Assembly (NCBI RefSeq): GCF_003781945.1
Contig: NZ_RJJW01000006.1
Coordinates: 124,001 to 188,000, forward strand
Reading direction: 5' to 3'
Source: Halorubrum sp. CSM-61
Lineage (GTDB): Archaea; Halobacteriota; Halobacteria; Halobacteriales; Haloferacaceae
DNA: 64,000 nucleotides
Shown: one piece after another, positions 61,399 through 64,000 of the stretch
Position numbering within the stretch: the first letter of the stretch is position 1
How the letters are laid out: each line of letters begins with the position of its first letter
The notes under the pieces: model-generated
The model's database searches: none
What the model saw: the letters and a program-made list of their open reading frames with translations, nothing else
Told to the model about the DNA's origin: nothing
Translations under genes and position numbers: made by a program

Positions 61399-62049
61399 AT
61401 GACCGACACGGACGGCGCGGGCGGCCGCCGGAACAAGGTGGCCCGCCTCATCGACGAGTACGATCTGAGCGGCGTCGGCGACGAACTGGCGGCGCGGTGG
61501 ACGGCGACTGGCGACGACCACTGGAGCCTGCGGGACCTCGCCGCGATGTTCAACCGCGAGCTGATCGAGGCGCGGCTCGACGAGGCGGACGTGCGGCTGT
61601 CGGAGCGCGAGGTGGACGGGGTGGTGCGGTCGCTGACCGGCGACGAGGTGAGCGCGGCCGACCGGACCCGACTCCGGCGACGGCTCGAACGCGACGACGT
61701 CGACATCGACGCGCTCGACAGCGATATGCTCTCGTACCAGGCCGTTCGGAGCTACCTCAAGGAGTACCGCGGCGCCGACTACGATCGCGAGACCGGCGAC
61801 CGGATGGACACCGCCGCCAAGGCGATCCAGAAGCTCCGCGGGCGGCTCTTCTCGGTGATCGAGACGAAGCTCAACGGGCTCCGGAACTCCTCGAACCTCA
61901 CGCTCGGCGAGTTCCGCGTGACGATCGACGTGCGGGTACTGTGTACCGAGTGCGACTCGCGGTACGGCGTCGAAGAACTGCTTTCGTCGGGCGGATGTGA
62001 CTGCGCCGACACGGGAGACGCGACGGCGGACGCCGAGACGGAGCGGTAG
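61399..62049 (+). CDS. rdfA: RdfA family protein (rod-determining factor)
   Basis: 216 aa from ATG 61399. The N-terminal RRNKVARLIDEYDLSGVGDELAARWTATGDDHWSLRDLAAMFNRELIEARL is the RdfA motif. The C-terminus FRVTIDVRVLCTECDSRYGVEELLSSGGCDCAD carries a zinc-knuckle-like CTEC..CDC pair seen in this family. In Haloferax, RdfA with an SMC-like partner is needed for rod shape; other copies are of unknown role. The SMC gene normally follows rdfA, but here ~1.5 kb of gene-free DNA follows. An SMC-related gene lacking its rdfA lies at 39251-41182. Confidence 0.85.
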   Translation: MTDTDGAGGRRNKVARLIDEYDLSGVGDELAARWTATGDDHWSLRDLAAMFNRELIEARLDEADVRLSEREVDGVVRSLTGDEVSAADRTRLRRRLERDDVDIDALDSDMLSYQAVRSYLKEYRGADYDRETGDRMDTAAKAIQKLRGRLFSVIETKLNGLRNSSNLTLGEFRVTIDVRVLCTECDSRYGVEELLSSGGCDCADTGDATADAETER

Positions 62050-63063
62050 GCACGCCGACCGTGCGCGAGTTACTTCCAGACCGCGCCCGTCGTCTCCCGG
62101 TCGCCGCCCCCGGCACGTGCACGTCGGGCTCGATCGTGACCGACAGCGATATTGTGACGTTACCCCTGATACATCCGTAATAGTAGTAGTGTTCCAGATC
62201 CACGAGACGATAACACGATGTTGGCGACGTGGAAACAGCGAGGCCTCGATCCACCAGAGCAGCTCCAATCAATTTTGGTGGGAGAGAACTTCGGTAAAGA
62301 CGAGAGGCATCACTGAACATCAGATCTGGCTTCTGCTATCCAACTACGCTCAGTCTTACGACTTCGCTCGTAGAAGTGAGGCTTGTCCATGAACTCAGCT
62401 TCGAACCTTCTGGGTGGGAGGTAAATCCGCCACTCAGCGTCACCGTTCCAGACTTCAGGGCGAGTTGAGTCCGATGACTGCGCCGGAATTATTGTTTGAG
62501 CGCTTGTTTGAGATTTAGACTACGGCGATCAACCCGAGTCCGCGGAATAAATATGGCAACTCTACAATCCCGGAAGATGGATCTGATACCTACCTTTCGT
62601 TCATTGGAAGGTATTATTCCAGCGGTGCGGTGCCGTGGGGTTCCCGCGTGTTCACGCGCGGGACACAATTTTGGAGGATGTGTTTGATGCGTGCCTTATT
62701 TTCACAGTTACTGGGAGGGTATTTGCTGAGAGCATGTGCGTATTAATCGCCGTCGTCATCGACTAGTTGACGAGTGCAAACAGCGATAGAGACGAACCTT
62801 AATCTCCGACCGCATTTGGCTATATCACCACTTATAGATACAATCTTAATTTCCGATATATTAGGGGTCAACCAGTGCCGTTCCAGTATTCACCGCTGGG
62901 TCAAAAGGTAGATCTGGCTCTGTTGACTCGATGGAAACGCTGCTATCCTTGGAGAACGTGAAACAAGATATGGGGCGCAAGAGACCGATAAGGATTCCGT
63001 GCCATCGAGCACGTTCTGTTGACTGGTCCATGCGCGAAAGAAGTCGAGCCATGGGCGCTACAG

Positions 63064-63092
63064 CCCGGATGCCGCGCAGCGCGGCATCCGGG
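63064..63092. repeat. 13-bp perfect hairpin
   Basis: CCCGGATGCCGCG pairs perfectly with CGCGGCATCCGGG around a CAG loop. It is very stable, has no coding context, and lies 104 bp before a second hairpin of the same arm length. Confidence 0.6.
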
Positions 63093-63195
63093 AAAGCCCG
63101 AATAGGTGAATCTCTACTTCACGTGCTGGCGTCCCGAGTCACAAGATCGCCTCTCCGAACGATGATGACCACTGGCCGGGCAGACAGACGAGGGA

Positions 63196-63226
63196 GCTGA
63201 GGGCCGCCGAGCTGGCGGCCCTCAGC
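63196..63226. repeat. 13-bp perfect hairpin with 5-nt loop
   Basis: GCTGAGGGCCGCC pairs with GGCGGCCCTCAGC around GAGCT. A C-box-like GATGATGA stands ~30 bp before it and a CTGA lies in its left arm. Pyrimidine-rich sequence with a short T run (CCTTTCTTTAGC) follows. It could be a terminator or part of an RNA. Confidence 0.55.
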
Positions 63227-63528
63227 GGTCGGTCGGAGCCTTTCTTTAGCATCTGCTATCGCTAGACAGCGACCGCACCGCAGACACGTTCCGACCGCCT
63301 GCCGGTTGTGAGAACAGCAGATCCCCGGACGGCGTAATTATTTTGTCGTTAGACGTGGTTTGCCCGGGTAGCAGCGTTTCCATAGGTGAAATCCTCTTCT
63401 TCAGATATATCCTCTCTCGAAACAGCTGTTCGGTGATGACTGCGTATTGGCGGCGTGAAATAAGACCAACCAAAATCGAGTGAGAGCACAACACCAATAG
63501 TTTTGAGGGTAGTGGGCGTACCACACAC

Positions 63529-63735
63529 ATGTCCTCTGAGAAGGCTTGTCCGGACTGCGAAGAAGTATTAGAGCAGATGGAGTTACAGGGGACCGACGTC
63601 GTGGAGACGCTCTCTATCGTCTCAAAAGCGTCAGACGACGGATTCCTTAGTAGTATGCGGGCGGACGAAATTCTCACGCCAGTTCCATACGTTTGCCCCA
63701 ACTGTCGACGAACCCTCCTGTATGCCGAAAAGTAG
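63529..63735 (+). CDS. Small zinc-ribbon protein
   Basis: 68 aa with two CPxC knuckles, KACPDCEEVL at the start and YVCPNCRRTLLYAEK at the end, spaced ~45 residues apart, enough for one zinc-ribbon. The middle (QMELQGTDVVETLSIVSKASDD) is acidic. It has haloarchaeal composition and a clear start at 63529. No family recognised. It is isolated between the gene-free region and the next gene. Confidence 0.6.
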   Translation: MSSEKACPDCEEVLEQMELQGTDVVETLSIVSKASDDGFLSSMRADEILTPVPYVCPNCRRTLLYAEK

Positions 63736-63840
63736 CCGATAAATTAGTCACCTGTACTTATCACACCTTTCTCGCTCTACAACAACCAATAAGCAGACTG
63801 CGGGTGTCATTCTTTCATCGGTATCTTTTTTATCATCTTT

Positions 63841-64000
63841 ATGAGATTGCGAGCTGTGACTGATCTTAACGAGATTGAAGCCGTTGCCGGTGCAGTCGTA
63901 CAGGCTGGGGGCGCAGAACTTCGCCAGCGGTACCGCGACGGTGACAATGATGGCAATTATAGCACCTATGACGTAAAAGCCGCTGCTGATGAGGCCGCAG
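63841..64000 (+). CDS. Inositol monophosphatase-family protein, N-terminal part (cut by window end)
   Basis: 53 codons are visible from ATG 63841 (GTG 63856 is an alternative). EIEAVAGAVVQAGGAELRQRYRDGDN followed by TYDVKAAADEAA is the N-terminal pattern of archaeal inositol-1-monophosphatase/fructose-1,6-bisphosphatase (SuhB-like) proteins. Codon use is AT-richer than most of the window, so it may belong to a different compartment. The metal-binding and catalytic motifs lie beyond the window. Confidence 0.65.
   Translation, partial: MRLRAVTDLNEIEAVAGAVVQAGGAELRQRYRDGDNDGNYSTYDVKAAADEAA

Larger units (their letters stand above)
62050..63528. other. Gene-free region after rdfA
   Basis: About 1.48 kb without a credible gene. 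The composition is AT-richer than its surroundings. A stem (TCCCGCG/CGCGGGA, 62642-62663) and two very strong hairpins (63064-63092, 63196-63226) are present. Around 62330-62420 a stretch with TACGACTTCGCTCGTAG recalls IS-end debris, but no transposase remnant is readable. It may be a scar or carry a structured RNA. Confidence 0.5.

Noticed and set aside
63160-63200. Box C/D small RNA from GATGATGA to CTGA
   Set aside because: Only one C-like and one D-like box are visible; the internal C'/D' boxes and a guide match cannot be shown.

Overview
The window is haloarchaeal, most like Halorubrum or a close relative. It is GC-rich, and the predicted proteins are acidic and Asp/Glu-heavy. Exported proteins carry Tat (twin-arginine) lipobox signals, there is a PGF-CTERM surface protein, several small families are haloarchaeal, and ISH8- and ISH3-type insertion sequences are present. 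The genus is inferred, not proven.

1-11.2 kb: core genes (Rsm22-like methyltransferase fragment, prephenate dehydrogenase tyrA, an MFS carrier, a Tat-lipoprotein DsbA-like thioredoxin, a sugar nucleotidyltransferase, a TrkA-N/DHH fusion), then a first TAXI-type TRAP transporter (binding protein, DUF1850 protein, fused permease). 11.3-14.1 kb: tRNA-Lys(CTT) with a nearby copy of its own 3' end, a repeat-rich PGF-CTERM surface protein, and a gene-free stretch ending in a multi-hairpin repeat. 14.3-27.9 kb: housekeeping genes (SDRs, MFS, methyltransferase, an IMPDH/GMPR-family enzyme without CBS domains, aminotransferase, bacterial-type thrS, cysteine-synthase family, RecA-like ATPase, tRNA-Arg(TCG), radical SAM/SPASM, Usp, PAP2).

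28-43.7 kb is a plastic region. A tyrosine recombinase with a DUF5805 partner, a divergent HisG-like protein, a coiled-coil protein and a metallo-hydrolase lie between two inverted 22-bp motifs (21/22 identical). After these come an IS4-type transposase, a complete 1402-bp ISH8 next to a truncated cation:proton antiporter, an archaea-specific SMC-related protein, a decayed ISH3, an htpX remnant and an AT-rich graveyard.

43.7-61.3 kb is a catabolic island: an IclR regulator with palindromic operators, MFS, a frameshifted D-2-hydroxyacid dehydrogenase, a glutaryl-CoA-dehydrogenase-like enzyme, two enolase-superfamily sugar-acid dehydratases, a LarA (nickel-pincer racemase/epimerase) homologue, an SDR-cupin-FAH operon, Usp, a second TAXI-TRAP transporter with a 77-aa membrane protein, a CoA-transferase and L-2-hydroxyglutarate oxidase. 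The dehydratase/SDR/FAH set fits a non-phosphorylative diketo-hydrolase route for imported sugar acids. The GCDH/CoA-transferase/LhgO set suggests glutarate or 2-hydroxyglutarate handling. No known pathway matches the whole set, so this is the best candidate for an undescribed system.

61.4-64 kb: an rdfA gene (rod-determining factor) without its usual SMC partner, 1.5 kb of gene-free, hairpin-bearing DNA, a small zinc-ribbon protein, and the start of an inositol-monophosphatase-family gene cut by the window end.
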